The notes under the pieces: model-generated
What the model was told of the DNA's origin: nothing
The model's database searches: none
What the model saw: the letters and a program-made list of their open reading frames with translations, nothing else
Part shown: piece after piece, positions 6,213-14,819 of the stretch
Numbering within the stretch: the first letter of the stretch is position 1
Layout: every line of letters starts with the position of its first letter
Source of the DNA: a virus
Virus record (IMG/VR): IMGVR_UViG_3300033182_000528
Location: 1 to 30,413 of that record
Length of the DNA stretch: 30,413 nucleotides
Direction: 5' to 3' (one strand)
Program-made: the position numbers and the translations under genes

Positions 6213-6410
6213 TTAATAGGAGTCGCGCCGCCTCTCGGGAAGATTTCTGCCCGTCCATCCTCGGACGGTGTCGGTCTCCCATAGACGAATGGCCATCCAG
6301 ATAAGGGCGAGTAGCGCCGTGATATTAGGCACGGCCTCCATGAAAGAGGCGATAATCACGCCAACGGAACCCAGGTCCAGGACGGACTTAAACTGCTCAT
6401 CGTGTATCAT
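6213..6410 (-). CDS. Small phage membrane protein, 65 aa
   Basis: The start chosen is ATG at 6410 because it overlaps the preceding stop as ATGA; the frame stays open to 6515 but that would overlap the upstream gene by over 100 bases. A hydrophobic stretch (about 12-40, with SVGVIIASFM and ITALLALIWMAI) gives one or two membrane passes. The end is basic (WTGRNLPERRR). Its place next to the lysis genes allows a holin-like or antiholin role, which is not proven. Confidence 0.6.
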   Translation of the reverse strand: MIHDEQFKSVLDLGSVGVIIASFMEAVPNITALLALIWMAIRLWETDTVRGWTGRNLPERRRDSY

Positions 6411-6706
6411 ATTTCTAATCTCGTCTTTTCGGGTTTTGGATTGTCTTTCATCCAGTGTTTGCCTGAGCCGACCAAGAAGCTTCTCCCGTTCGGCATGGTA
6501 AGAATAAGCGTCCACGTACTGCCGCTTTTTGTGGTGAATAATTCCAACACCCCACCGTTGTCAGCGATACCCAATTGAGTCGGCTTCTCCCCATGCTTTT
6601 CAAGTAGCTCCTTGGCTACTTTGTCTCGGGACATGGGTGCCCCTGCTACCTGAGCCAGTACGGGAGTAGATACAAAAATGGCCGCCACGAGGACGGCCTT
6701 GGTCAA
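6407..6706 (-). CDS. Exported small protein with signal peptide, 99 aa
   Basis: The N-terminus MTKAVLVAAIFVSTPVLA followed by QVAG is a typical cleavable signal peptide, so the product should be periplasmic. The mature part holds LLEKHGEKP, GGVLELFTTKSGSTWTLIL and GRSFLVGSGKHW, a small beta-domain pattern common to uncharacterised alphaproteobacterial and phage proteins. The only start in this frame is TTG at 6706, which lacks a well-placed ribosome-binding site. An ATG at 6714 with AAGGA upstream is out of frame by one base, separated by a run of five T. Confidence 0.65.
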   Translation of the reverse strand: MTKAVLVAAIFVSTPVLAQVAGAPMSRDKVAKELLEKHGEKPTQLGIADNGGVLELFTTKSGSTWTLILTMPNGRSFLVGSGKHWMKDNPKPEKTRLEI

Positions 6707-6738
6707 AAAGACATGGGGTGTTCCTTTATATGTTTTTA

Positions 6739-7299
6739 CTACCAGTGCGTGTCAGCAGTTGGGTCAAAATCTGCGGGTAAGGTGCCGGCCTCTGCTTGTT
6801 TCTGGAGGCTGGCCGACGTGGAAAGGATATGTGTGGCGAACCCGAGGGCAGCGACACGAAGCGCCTGCACCTCGGCAGAAGAGGTAATGGGCACATACGC
6901 GCCGCCCTCTGTCCGGAACTCGATGCTTACAGGTAGCGAATTGGCTTCAAGATAAAGCGCCTGGGCTTCAAGTTCCGACAACCGCGTGAAATCATCGTTG
7001 CGACACTTGACCTGCACACTGTTGATCACCGTACCCTCAACCAAACGGCGTTCGGCCTCCGCAGAAATTGCCCTTCGCACTCGTTCTTTAGCCGCGTTGT
7101 CGTTTGCCGCTGTGTCGAGAACTAGCGTCTTAGCTACAGGATCTGCCACCCAATGCTTCCAACTGCCGGATGGCGTCGAAGTTGAAAACCCGCCGTGTAC
7201 AACCACATGAGAGTCGGCTTCAGATAACAAGTCGAAATCCTGGAACTTCTCTACTTTTCCTTCAGCGGAAACGGCGACTACGGCCACATAATCTTTCAT
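6739..7299 (-). CDS. DUF4376-like tail fibre-associated protein, 186 aa
   Basis: The C-terminal half has the pattern of the DUF4376 family found next to tail fibres: a helical segment with RVRRAISAEAERR, a VQVKCRNDDFTRLSELEAQ strand-helix unit, FRTEGGAYVPITSSAE and a final helix with HILSTSASLQKQAEAG. It directly follows the tail fibre gene with AGGTG before the ATG. A role in fibre assembly or as a distal fibre part is inferred from family context. Confidence 0.65.
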   Translation of the reverse strand: MKDYVAVVAVSAEGKVEKFQDFDLLSEADSHVVVHGGFSTSTPSGSWKHWVADPVAKTLVLDTAANDNAAKERVRRAISAEAERRLVEGTVINSVQVKCRNDDFTRLSELEAQALYLEANSLPVSIEFRTEGGAYVPITSSAEVQALRVAALGFATHILSTSASLQKQAEAGTLPADFDPTADTHW

Positions 7300-7306
7300 G
7301 CTTCAC

Positions 7307-8473
7307 CTACATATAACTAATGTTCACAGCGCCAGCGTCGAACGTGCCGCCTTCTATTCTGATTTGAGTAAGCTCTCCGCTGAGAGATTTTCTCCCAGAT
7401 CCAGAGCTGGAGGTCGGCTGGTTGGTGGATGCCATGCACCACATCGCGGTCCAGGTATGATCAGAACTGTCTTCAAGCGTAAGAATGACGGTCCCGGAAA
7501 TCAGGTCATTTCCATTGGTGGCTACATGCACCATGAAATCGTCGGTGTTGCCTGAATCCGTGCCTGCCGTGCTATCCCAATCAACGCCAACATACCCGGA
7601 GGTCTCAATGCCGCCGGAGTCTCCCAATAACACTTCAGCTTCAGCACCCGCTGAGAAAGACACACCCACAAACATAACAATGATCATCTTCGTGCCTGAG
7701 GGGATGCTGCTAAACGTAACGGATGTCCCAGACGTTGTGGCCTGCTCTGTGCCAAGCGTAAGACCGGCAGCATTGGCCCACTGAGGGTTAGCCCCCGCAC
7801 CTTGTGTTTGGAGTACCTGGCCAGACGTTCCGGGGGCAAGTACTGACCAAGCCGACCCACTGCGGTAAAGCACGTTTCCTTGCGTATTGCCTATTGCGGA
7901 GTCCAATAAGCTGGTAAGCGTCTCATAATTCGGATCAGTGCCATCTGATGCGAAAATTGTGTTGTCAGCACCCAGGGGTACGCGCTCATCTGCTGAAGCC
8001 CCTCTGCGAATTATATCGCCGCGTGTGGTCGTTGGAGTAGAAGACGGCTCGTTACTCACCGGGGAGAGAAGCTGGAAATTATCGGCAGTCGCCTCATAAG
8101 CGACGACATAAATACCACCCGCTTCTATATCATTCGCGACAAGAGCATGGTTGCGGTGCTTAACCACTGACTTGGCACCGATGGAATCCACGTTCAACGT
8201 AACCGCGCCCGTGTTCGTTCCGCCCGCTTCAAACGCGAACAATTGAGACTGTTCGTAAGCCGTCAAGGAAAGCCCGGAGGTGAGGGTAACCGTATCCGTA
8301 CCGCTGGAAATCTTCGCACCGCCAAGGAACTCCACCCAAGCCGAAATATCGGACATCATTTGACGGGCAGAATTATTCACCGTTGAGGGTGATTGGTTCT
8401 CCGCGAAGTTAATAGAACCCTGCGTTGCGTTGTTTCCGGGCGTCGTTGCGTCCCAATCATATACTGAAGCCAT
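7307..8473 (-). CDS. Tail fibre protein, 388 aa
   Basis: The N-terminal 60 residues (YDWDATTPGNNATQG...NFAENQSPSTVNNSARQMM) resemble the virion-attachment end of phage tail fibres. The middle has the fibre motif RGDIIRRGASADERVPLGAD and YRSGSAWSVLAPGTSGQVLQ, typical of repeating shaft units. The last 150 residues form a serine/threonine/glycine-rich beta domain likely to bind the host surface. It overlaps the upstream internal-protein gene by one base (TAATG). It is predicted to recognise the host; specificity cannot be read. Confidence 0.78.
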   Translation of the reverse strand: MASVYDWDATTPGNNATQGSINFAENQSPSTVNNSARQMMSDISAWVEFLGGAKISSGTDTVTLTSGLSLTAYEQSQLFAFEAGGTNTGAVTLNVDSIGAKSVVKHRNHALVANDIEAGGIYVVAYEATADNFQLLSPVSNEPSSTPTTTRGDIIRRGASADERVPLGADNTIFASDGTDPNYETLTSLLDSAIGNTQGNVLYRSGSAWSVLAPGTSGQVLQTQGAGANPQWANAAGLTLGTEQATTSGTSVTFSSIPSGTKMIIVMFVGVSFSAGAEAEVLLGDSGGIETSGYVGVDWDSTAGTDSGNTDDFMVHVATNGNDLISGTVILTLEDSSDHTWTAMWCMASTNQPTSSSGSGRKSLSGELTQIRIEGGTFDAGAVNISYM

Positions 8474-10005
8474 TATTTAATGCCTTTTTCATCCTGAATG
8501 TTTTGCATCCTGCCCGCCTGATAACCGACCGGCCCAAGCAAGCCGGGCGGGAGGTATTTGTGCATTTTGCCTGCGTGGTACGCCGCCTCGCCCATAATCC
8601 GTGGCGACATCATAGGCAGAAGAGGAGAGACATACCCCGCGCCCTGCGCTAGGACATTGTTGCTCGCCATGGCCGCCTGTAGTCCTCGAGGTGTCCAAGT
8701 GTTTAAGGTCTCACCGGTAAGGGCTGGCATGAGCGGCTTGCCGCCACGCTTCTCGAGCTCTTGCAGTAGGGTGAGGCGCTGACCGAAATTCGCGTTCACA
8801 TTATTTCTGAGGGATGAGAGCAGTTTACGGATTGACGTGTCTTTTGACTTCGCTCCCAGAGACAATGTCTGTTCGATGTCCTCGAGCAGCTTCATCGCGG
8901 TTTCGTATCGCTCCATCGTCTGAGCGTATTCAGGGACCTCTTCAATGATAAGCTCTCTGATAGTGTCCGCCGTTTCCTTCACAGCCCTCTTCAGTTGCTT
9001 ATCCTTGCCCACTGCGCGTGGGTAAATACTGTTCACCCGTTGCTTCAGGGCGTCCAACTCTATTGCCGTGTGGAGCTTCGGATTGTTCGATCGGCGCTTA
9101 ATCTCTTTTCCGATTTTACCGATCTTTTTTAGTTCCTTCCCTCCGACCTTCGGGAGACCGGCGGGCGACCGCATCGATTTCAGCGTGTCTTTATAAGACT
9201 GCTCGACCCGTCCGAAATCCAGCGGCTGGGTGGCGGCCTTTGCCCCCTCCATACCCTGGACGTAGTCGTTCGACGCCGCCTCTTTCATCGTCCTGAAATT
9301 GTCTCGAGCAGTGTCGACAAGATCTGTCAGAGAGGCGTTGCCCCTCATGTGTGACTTGAACGCAGCGGCGTCATCGCCGCCTGCCCGGCCTACCCTGTAA
9401 GCCTCTTTAATGGCATCGCCGCCAGTACCGGACATGGCACCGGCAATAGGTGCCACGCCTTTTGCGATTACGTTCCCCACGGCCTGGGCGGGGTCCACGG
9501 CCCGTGCGATTTTATTACTCGCCCTTGCGACTTTGCCAAGCGTCCCCGGAGCTTTAAGGGCGAGGCCGGACCCCCCAGAGAAAACACCGGCAATGTCAGA
9601 TATGAAGCCGACAGGGTCGTTGGCTATCGTGTTTTTAAACGCGTCGATAGAGCCATACCGATCCTTGAAAAACTGCACCATCGCGTCGACGGCTTTTTCG
9701 CTCGGCTGCTCGCCTGGCGTCAGTTTGTTGTATAGGCCAGACGCAAGGTTTGCGATACCCTCCGCCGTATCAACCGGACTTATAAATGGTTGTACCATAT
9801 CGAGAACAAATTGCCGCCCGCTGGGGAGTATGTTCGAAAACCCCTCCGCTATGGCGGCGTCCCAGCCCATACCCTCTTGGGGGGCGGCGTCTCGAGGTGC
9901 CTTTGAAATCTTTGCGAGCTCCGTCTCGAGGTGCTTGACCGCATCGTCGTCCCCCGCGTTCTTATAGTAATCAATCGCCTGGCGCAGTTCCGTAGCTGTG
10001 GCCAT
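8473..10005 (-). CDS. Large internal/ejection virion protein, 510 aa
   Basis: A long helical protein whose N-terminal half has the pattern EGFSNILPSGRQF..VQPFISPVDTAEGIANLASGLYNKLTPGEQ and DRYGSIDAFKNTIANDPVGFISDIAG. I associate this pattern with internal proteins of P22/SU10-like podoviruses. A glycine/alanine-rich hydrophobic patch follows (about 130-150). Such proteins are packed in the head and ejected with DNA to span the periplasm. Its place between tail and fibre genes fits. No enzymatic domain is visible. Confidence 0.65.
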   Translation of the reverse strand: MATATELRQAIDYYKNAGDDDAVKHLETELAKISKAPRDAAPQEGMGWDAAIAEGFSNILPSGRQFVLDMVQPFISPVDTAEGIANLASGLYNKLTPGEQPSEKAVDAMVQFFKDRYGSIDAFKNTIANDPVGFISDIAGVFSGGSGLALKAPGTLGKVARASNKIARAVDPAQAVGNVIAKGVAPIAGAMSGTGGDAIKEAYRVGRAGGDDAAAFKSHMRGNASLTDLVDTARDNFRTMKEAASNDYVQGMEGAKAATQPLDFGRVEQSYKDTLKSMRSPAGLPKVGGKELKKIGKIGKEIKRRSNNPKLHTAIELDALKQRVNSIYPRAVGKDKQLKRAVKETADTIRELIIEEVPEYAQTMERYETAMKLLEDIEQTLSLGAKSKDTSIRKLLSSLRNNVNANFGQRLTLLQELEKRGGKPLMPALTGETLNTWTPRGLQAAMASNNVLAQGAGYVSPLLPMMSPRIMGEAAYHAGKMHKYLPPGLLGPVGYQAGRMQNIQDEKGIK

Positions 10006-11117
10006 TATCGCTCGCCCTTTTTGCTTTCCTTGTTTGCGTCTCGGATCAGCCTTTCAGTCCTCTCTCGGGCTTCCTTCTCTTCAGCCGTTTCCGCAATGGA
10101 CCCAGCCCGATTAAACCGGGGGACCGGAGACAAAATATCATCGATGTTCAGCTTGTGCTTTTCAGCGCGGCCAGTGAAATAGTCGATGTCCTTCTGAAGG
10201 GAGTTGTCGGCACTCTCGCCGATCCCAACAATCGCCTCCAACATCTCTTGTGCGACACCGTCCTTAAACAGCCGTGCCTTACCCTCCTCGTCTCCAAGGA
10301 TGTTGTTAAGCTGTTTCGTGAATTGATTGATGAGGGACATGGCGTTATTTGTGAGCGCGATTTCACCCTCTCGCACGACACTGTCTGGGTCTAGAGAGCT
10401 GATGAACTTATAAACGATCTCAACGTCGTCGATCCCGTTCAACTTGCCGTTCCTTAGATCTTCCAGCATCTGCGCGGCACGGTTGGCGTTCCCAATCAAT
10501 TTTGAATACGCGTCGCCCTTCCTCTCGAACCGCTTGTTTAATTTCTCGGCGGCGTCTCGTTTTACGCCCGCGATCTTCTCTAGCTGGGTGTTAAACCGCT
10601 CCGAATCCCCGGAAGAATATGCAATACGCAACCGCTTCAATTGATCCTGAGTGAAGACCATACCCGTGTCGGCCTCGAGCTTCTCTTGGAATGAGCCCGC
10701 TGCACCGTCTCCCAGCATCGACTTCATCGCCGCCTGTCGTAATTTCAGATCGTTAGCAGCTTTAATCTTTGCGGCCAGGACGCCAGGCACAAGTGCTTCC
10801 GGACCGTACTCCTTGATCAACGCCTCTTCCCGTGCCTTCTTCTCCGCGAGAGCCTTGCCTGCCGCGAATTTCTCACCAAAGGCAGACAGCGCCGGTCCAA
10901 TTCGGTCGCCGATGCTCACCGGCATCGATGTCGGTCCGCCGGGAGACATAGCCCCGGCTGCCCCCAACAACCCGGAACTAACCGCGCTCGACGGTGCTTT
11001 TAAAAGACCGCCCGCCTGTTGCGGCAGAGTTGGAAACTGAGGTGCATACGACGCCGCCATTGGTCGGGGCGTCGGAAACTGTGGTGCCGCTTGCACCGGT
11101 GGTTTAGGATAAATCAT
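10005..11117 (-). CDS. Internal virion protein, 370 aa
   Basis: The first 60 residues are proline- and alanine-rich with the repeated motif PQFPT (PAAPQFPTPRP and YAPQFPTLPQQ). After that the protein is highly charged and helical, ending in basic sequence. No enzyme motif is seen. It is sandwiched between two other probable internal proteins and overlaps the next gene by TAATG. A role as an ejected or scaffold-like virion component is inferred from position only. Confidence 0.55.
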   Translation of the reverse strand: MIYPKPPVQAAPQFPTPRPMAASYAPQFPTLPQQAGGLLKAPSSAVSSGLLGAAGAMSPGGPTSMPVSIGDRIGPALSAFGEKFAAGKALAEKKAREEALIKEYGPEALVPGVLAAKIKAANDLKLRQAAMKSMLGDGAAGSFQEKLEADTGMVFTQDQLKRLRIAYSSGDSERFNTQLEKIAGVKRDAAEKLNKRFERKGDAYSKLIGNANRAAQMLEDLRNGKLNGIDDVEIVYKFISSLDPDSVVREGEIALTNNAMSLINQFTKQLNNILGDEEGKARLFKDGVAQEMLEAIVGIGESADNSLQKDIDYFTGRAEKHKLNIDDILSPVPRFNRAGSIAETAEEKEARERTERLIRDANKESKKGER

Positions 11118-11996
11118 TTACAGCAACCCTCCCAGAGCGCCGAGACCTCCCAGCGCCCATGTTCCAAAGTCGCCCATGCCTCCGCCAAGAGAACCGGCAG
11201 CGCCAAGGCCACCGAGAGCACCTGACAGAACATTGGCACCAGTGTTTCGGAAATAGGGTTGCGTTGATGTAGCCGTCGATCCGTATCCACCGGAAACCAG
11301 CCCGGAATACTGGGCCAGTTTGTTGAACGGCTTCATCTGCTCGAAATTGAACCGATCGATCTCGGACGCGAGCTCCGCCTGGTTCTGGGCGTCATAAATC
11401 GAACCGGCCTTGGCAAGCTGAGCTATATCGTTGTAGTCCGACTGGCTGAGAGAATCGGCGAGTTGGATGGCATTATTCATGAAGCCACGTTCGCGGTTAT
11501 AGTCACCGTAAGCCATCTGAGACGACATCCGCCCCAAACTATCGGCGAGCTCAGCCTCGGAGTTTTTCTTCATCGTCTGATAGGCGTTGGACCCGTACCG
11601 ACCGGCCCGCTCGAATGCGCTGTCGATGCCGGGAGACGTGGCCGTTTGATAGTTCCTGACCACGCCCTCACTTGCCGCGTCAATGGCGTTTTGGAGGTGT
11701 GGGTTGTTGTTCAGGTAGCCACCGGAGAGCGTCGTGCTGAGTTGGTCCTGCGCTTGATTTACTAATGGCGAGCCCTGCAACGCCCGCGCCTCTTGGAGGT
11801 CCAGGGCGGTCTTTGTCTGGTCGGACAGCCCGGCGACTGTGTTCCCCTCAAAGTATTGAGGCGTCTCCGAGTTATATAGGTTCTCAGCCTCAGAGAATAT
11901 ATTCTTCAAATGAGGTTGCTGGTGCGTCCACGGTTCCTGCACGTTCTGAGTTACAACTTGACCTGAAGGTCGATCATTCCCGCCAAAACTAGCCAT
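11118..11996 (-). CDS. Glycine-rich internal virion protein, 292 aa
   Basis: The start is set at ATG 11996 (MASFGGN), which overlaps the preceding stop by eight bases; an in-frame ATG at 12032 would overlap further. The middle is helical with repeated asparagine/glutamine-rich segments. The C-terminus is almost all G, A and L (GALGGLGAAGSLGGG...), a hydrophobic tail seen in several podovirus internal or tail proteins and plausibly membrane-inserting. No family name can be given with certainty. Confidence 0.58.
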   Translation of the reverse strand: MASFGGNDRPSGQVVTQNVQEPWTHQQPHLKNIFSEAENLYNSETPQYFEGNTVAGLSDQTKTALDLQEARALQGSPLVNQAQDQLSTTLSGGYLNNNPHLQNAIDAASEGVVRNYQTATSPGIDSAFERAGRYGSNAYQTMKKNSEAELADSLGRMSSQMAYGDYNRERGFMNNAIQLADSLSQSDYNDIAQLAKAGSIYDAQNQAELASEIDRFNFEQMKPFNKLAQYSGLVSGGYGSTATSTQPYFRNTGANVLSGALGGLGAAGSLGGGMGDFGTWALGGLGALGGLL

Positions 11997-12435
11997 CGAT
12001 TTCTGCAAGCCATTCTTCGAACGGCTCTCCATGTTGCTTGTGATAAAAGTCGTTCACGTCTTTCGCAACCCATGCCGCGTGGTCTTGACCTCCAACCAGC
12101 ATGGCGACGACGTGAATAATTTGCTCGAGTGCTTCGCGATAAACGAAGCCGAACTCGTTGTGCCAATCGTTCGATGCGTTCCATAAGTGCATCGACGACG
12201 ACATGACAGGTACCAGCCAGGATTGGTGGGCCTGAAAAAACGGATTGGTCGGGACCGCGACAAGAGCGAGGTGAAGCATCCTCGTCATATCGTCCGAACC
12301 CGAAGTATCGCCGTCTGCGTAGTCGTCGGCGATTTGTGAAATCTCCGCCAATGAACGGAGAAGCGACATCGCGTCCACGTTACCTTGGCACCACTCGTCC
12401 AGCTTGGCCATCTCCTCACTAGCCGAGAACGACAT
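11989..12435 (-). CDS. Hypothetical virion-associated protein, 148 aa
   Basis: Not recognised. All-helical appearance with tryptophan-rich segments (HQSWLVPVM, LWNASNDWHNEFG, EWLAEID). ATG at 12435 lies inside the end of the preceding gene (17-base overlap), so expression is coupled with the tail proteins. It could be a chaperone or a minor structural protein. No signal peptide or membrane helix is seen. Confidence 0.58.
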   Translation of the reverse strand: MSFSASEEMAKLDEWCQGNVDAMSLLRSLAEISQIADDYADGDTSGSDDMTRMLHLALVAVPTNPFFQAHQSWLVPVMSSSMHLWNASNDWHNEFGFVYREALEQIIHVVAMLVGGQDHAAWVAKDVNDFYHKQHGEPFEEWLAEIDG

Positions 12436-12751
12436 ACCGGAAGTCCCGATCTGTCTGAGAGTTGTTCGCGTGGGTTATCGTAAACGTCTGCTTCCCCACG
12501 CTAGAAACGTACATGCCGCCAGCGCCTACCTCTGCCGCCGCGTTCGCAGTTTCGGGCATAAAAAATATTCCTGAATCTGCACCAACCCTGGCGTCGGTCA
12601 CCACTGTCGTGGCCGATGACTGTGTCAGCGTCACCGAACCGACAGAGTTTACTTTGCCGTCGCGCAAACTGTTTGTGGCGTTTGCTATAAGCCGCCGGTG
12701 CTCTGTTTCGTTGCCGTGAACGACCGGTACCGGCAGGAAGCCCTGCGTCAT
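12419..12751 (-). CDS. Small beta-rich tail-associated protein, 110 aa
   Basis: The pattern of a recurring small phage structural protein: N-terminal RRLIANATNSLRDGKVNSVGSVTL, threonine-rich strands, SGIFFMPETANAAAE and a final TITHANNSQTDRDFRYVVLG. These occur next to tail-tip and fibre genes in many phages. The start overlaps the gp10-like gene by four bases (ATGA). It probably forms part of the tail or of a receptor-binding complex. Confidence 0.65.
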   Translation of the reverse strand: MTQGFLPVPVVHGNETEHRRLIANATNSLRDGKVNSVGSVTLTQSSATTVVTDARVGADSGIFFMPETANAAAEVGAGGMYVSSVGKQTFTITHANNSQTDRDFRYVVLG

Positions 12752-14208
12752 CTATGCCCCCGACCTTTCCACGTCACGTCCACGCCCTGTGCGTGATCAA
12801 ACCCGCCAGTGATATTTACGCGGACCCGGTGATAGCGGGCGTCCTCTCTTACGGGAGCATCGCCGCTTCCGTTCAGGGAGACCGCGCTGCCGAACGAAAC
12901 GGTGTCGGTGCCGATGTTTCTTCCGGCCATCTGGACCGTGGATGTTGCCGCCGATCCGTCAACGATTGGCCTGACCTTATTGATGAATGACCGGCGGCCG
13001 GGCAGAGGTTGAAATTCCGCCGTCTCTAAAGTGGCATCCAGGCCGGTGCCGGTAAAGTATGCGAGGTTGTTGCTTGTGTTGAACGCGGAAAGTAGGACCG
13101 AACCGCCAACCCAGGCCCGGCTGTCCAGGCTAAAGGCCAAAGAGTCAATCGACGATGAAACGGAATCAAGGCCGTCCAACGTGTAGCCGGTCGACAGGGA
13201 CCGTGAGATCAGTTGGTGCTGGAATGACGCCGTCGACCACTTGTTGTTTACCCAATCAAATATGATCAGTTTGTTTGGGGTTCCGGATGAATGACCGCTG
13301 CCGGGGTAACTCACAATATACAAGTGATTGATTGGATCGATTGCCGACGTGACCCGCGAGGCATACGCAGTGTCCAAGTCTTCCGCAAATGTCTTATCGA
13401 CCTTGTTCGCGCCGATCGGGGTGACTTTCGTTCCGTCTTCCAGAGCATAAAAGCCATCGTCCGACCAGAAGAATATCGTCCGGCCAAGTGCCGCAATTGA
13501 ACCAGTGACCTGAGTGCCGCGTGTCTGAGACACTTCGTTCGCCGTAAAAATCAAAGGGGTGCCAGCGTAGTCAAGGCGGAATATAGAGCGTTCCAAAAAC
13601 ACGATTCCGTATTCGCCGCCGACTATGCCCATCACCGCGCCGCCGTTGCCGACAAAGTCTTGGAAGTCTGACTGTGTTGTCTGCGACGCCGCCCACGTCT
13701 CAGCGTTATCCAGGCCGGACCAGCGGACCCGGTTCTGGTAAGCCGTGCCGCTCTCGACGAGATCCCCCAGAAAAACGAACCCGCGAACAATGGCAATGTG
13801 CCGCGCTCGAGGTGGCGTGCCTCCTAAAGCCGACCAACTTGAACTCGTGCCGAGCGTCCACTTCTGAGGCGCGTCGTCATAGTTGGTGGCGATCACGGTG
13901 TCGCCGAATTGCCCGAACCGCCAGACCGAGTCTTCGGCAGTCGTGAACCCGGTGTCTGTCGAGGTCCAGGCCGTATCGACTAGCTGATACAGATCAGTGT
14001 CGTCACCGGCAAAAACCGTGACCGAGCCGTCAGACGCCTGTCCCGCGCCGGTTCCTTGGCACCGGTTCGTGAGCGCCGTCGTGCTGTACGCTGACAGGGA
14101 CCCCAACTCACGATAGCCGACAGCCGTCGGGATAACCCCGTCGGCAACTGTAGCGCCGGGATTATTGAAGGCCGGTAAGTCTGGCAGATATTCGCCGAAC
14201 TGGATCAT
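12748..14208 (-). CDS. P22 gp10-like tail / packaged-DNA stabilisation protein, 486 aa
   Basis: A beta-rich protein whose repeated elements look like propeller blades: the start FGEYLPDLPAFNNPG, then AGDDTDLYQL, GQFGDTVIATNYDDAPQKW, ARHIAIVRGFVFLGD, WSDDGFYALEDGTKVTPIG and NHLYIVSYPG. This fits the hub family that closes the portal after packaging in P22-like phages. Length is similar to gp10. It follows the adaptor gene with an ATGA overlap, as expected for head-to-tail genes. Confidence 0.72.
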   Translation of the reverse strand: MIQFGEYLPDLPAFNNPGATVADGVIPTAVGYRELGSLSAYSTTALTNRCQGTGAGQASDGSVTVFAGDDTDLYQLVDTAWTSTDTGFTTAEDSVWRFGQFGDTVIATNYDDAPQKWTLGTSSSWSALGGTPPRARHIAIVRGFVFLGDLVESGTAYQNRVRWSGLDNAETWAASQTTQSDFQDFVGNGGAVMGIVGGEYGIVFLERSIFRLDYAGTPLIFTANEVSQTRGTQVTGSIAALGRTIFFWSDDGFYALEDGTKVTPIGANKVDKTFAEDLDTAYASRVTSAIDPINHLYIVSYPGSGHSSGTPNKLIIFDWVNNKWSTASFQHQLISRSLSTGYTLDGLDSVSSSIDSLAFSLDSRAWVGGSVLLSAFNTSNNLAYFTGTGLDATLETAEFQPLPGRRSFINKVRPIVDGSAATSTVQMAGRNIGTDTVSFGSAVSLNGSGDAPVREDARYHRVRVNITGGFDHAQGVDVTWKGRGHR

Positions 14209-14819
14209 GCGGCGGTTACCGTGAGAGGTGAACCACTCAACGCCTCGTCGTCGTCCTGATCCTGGGCTTGCTTAATTATCGCCTGATACTTGGATTCCCA
14301 GAGAGGGACACGCTCGTCGTTTTGGATGAACGGCTCAGCCTCAACAAGAGACCCGAACAGTAATGCCTGGGGAATATCATCGGTGATAAAGTTCGTCTCG
14401 TTTGTGGTCGCGGCCAGGACATCGAGTTTCTTATAAAACACGCCCTTGATTGCATAGTCGCTATCCGGGAACGGCCCAAAGATAAAGTTCCCCGCCTCGC
14501 GAGCGTAGAACTCGGGCTTACCGTCCGCCGACCGGGTCGGGTAGTTCTCATAAATGAACGACAGGTCTTTTCGTTGCAGCCCCTGCGTCGGCGACGTGTC
14601 GATGTACATGTATTTCATCTCGAGGTAACCGGTCGGAACCGAAATAACCCCGGAAGATGTCGTGGCCGACAACGCCGTCTCCATCGCACGAATACGAAGG
14701 TCGCGGTATATCCGGTTCTCCGCCATCGTCATGAAGTCTGCAATCTGCGTAGTGAGGTCGGAGCGATCCAACCAGTCCGCAATAGCCGCTTTGATGTTCG
14801 TGTAATTATTCAGCGCCAA
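14205..14819 (-). CDS. Head-tail adaptor protein (SU10/P22 gp4 type), 204 aa
   Basis: The N-terminus (YTNIKAAIADWLDRSDLTTQIADFMTMAENRIYRDLRIRAME) and later segments (PTGYLEMKYMYID, YAREAGNFIFGPFPDSDYAIKGVFYKKL) match the adaptor family of short-tailed phages that joins portal to tail. The start is TTG at 14819, supported by AAGGA eight bases upstream; no ATG fits. The gene overlaps the glycosyltransferase by 14 bases. Confidence 0.78.
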   Translation of the reverse strand: MALNNYTNIKAAIADWLDRSDLTTQIADFMTMAENRIYRDLRIRAMETALSATTSSGVISVPTGYLEMKYMYIDTSPTQGLQRKDLSFIYENYPTRSADGKPEFYAREAGNFIFGPFPDSDYAIKGVFYKKLDVLAATTNETNFITDDIPQALLFGSLVEAEPFIQNDERVPLWESKYQAIIKQAQDQDDDEALSGSPLTVTAA

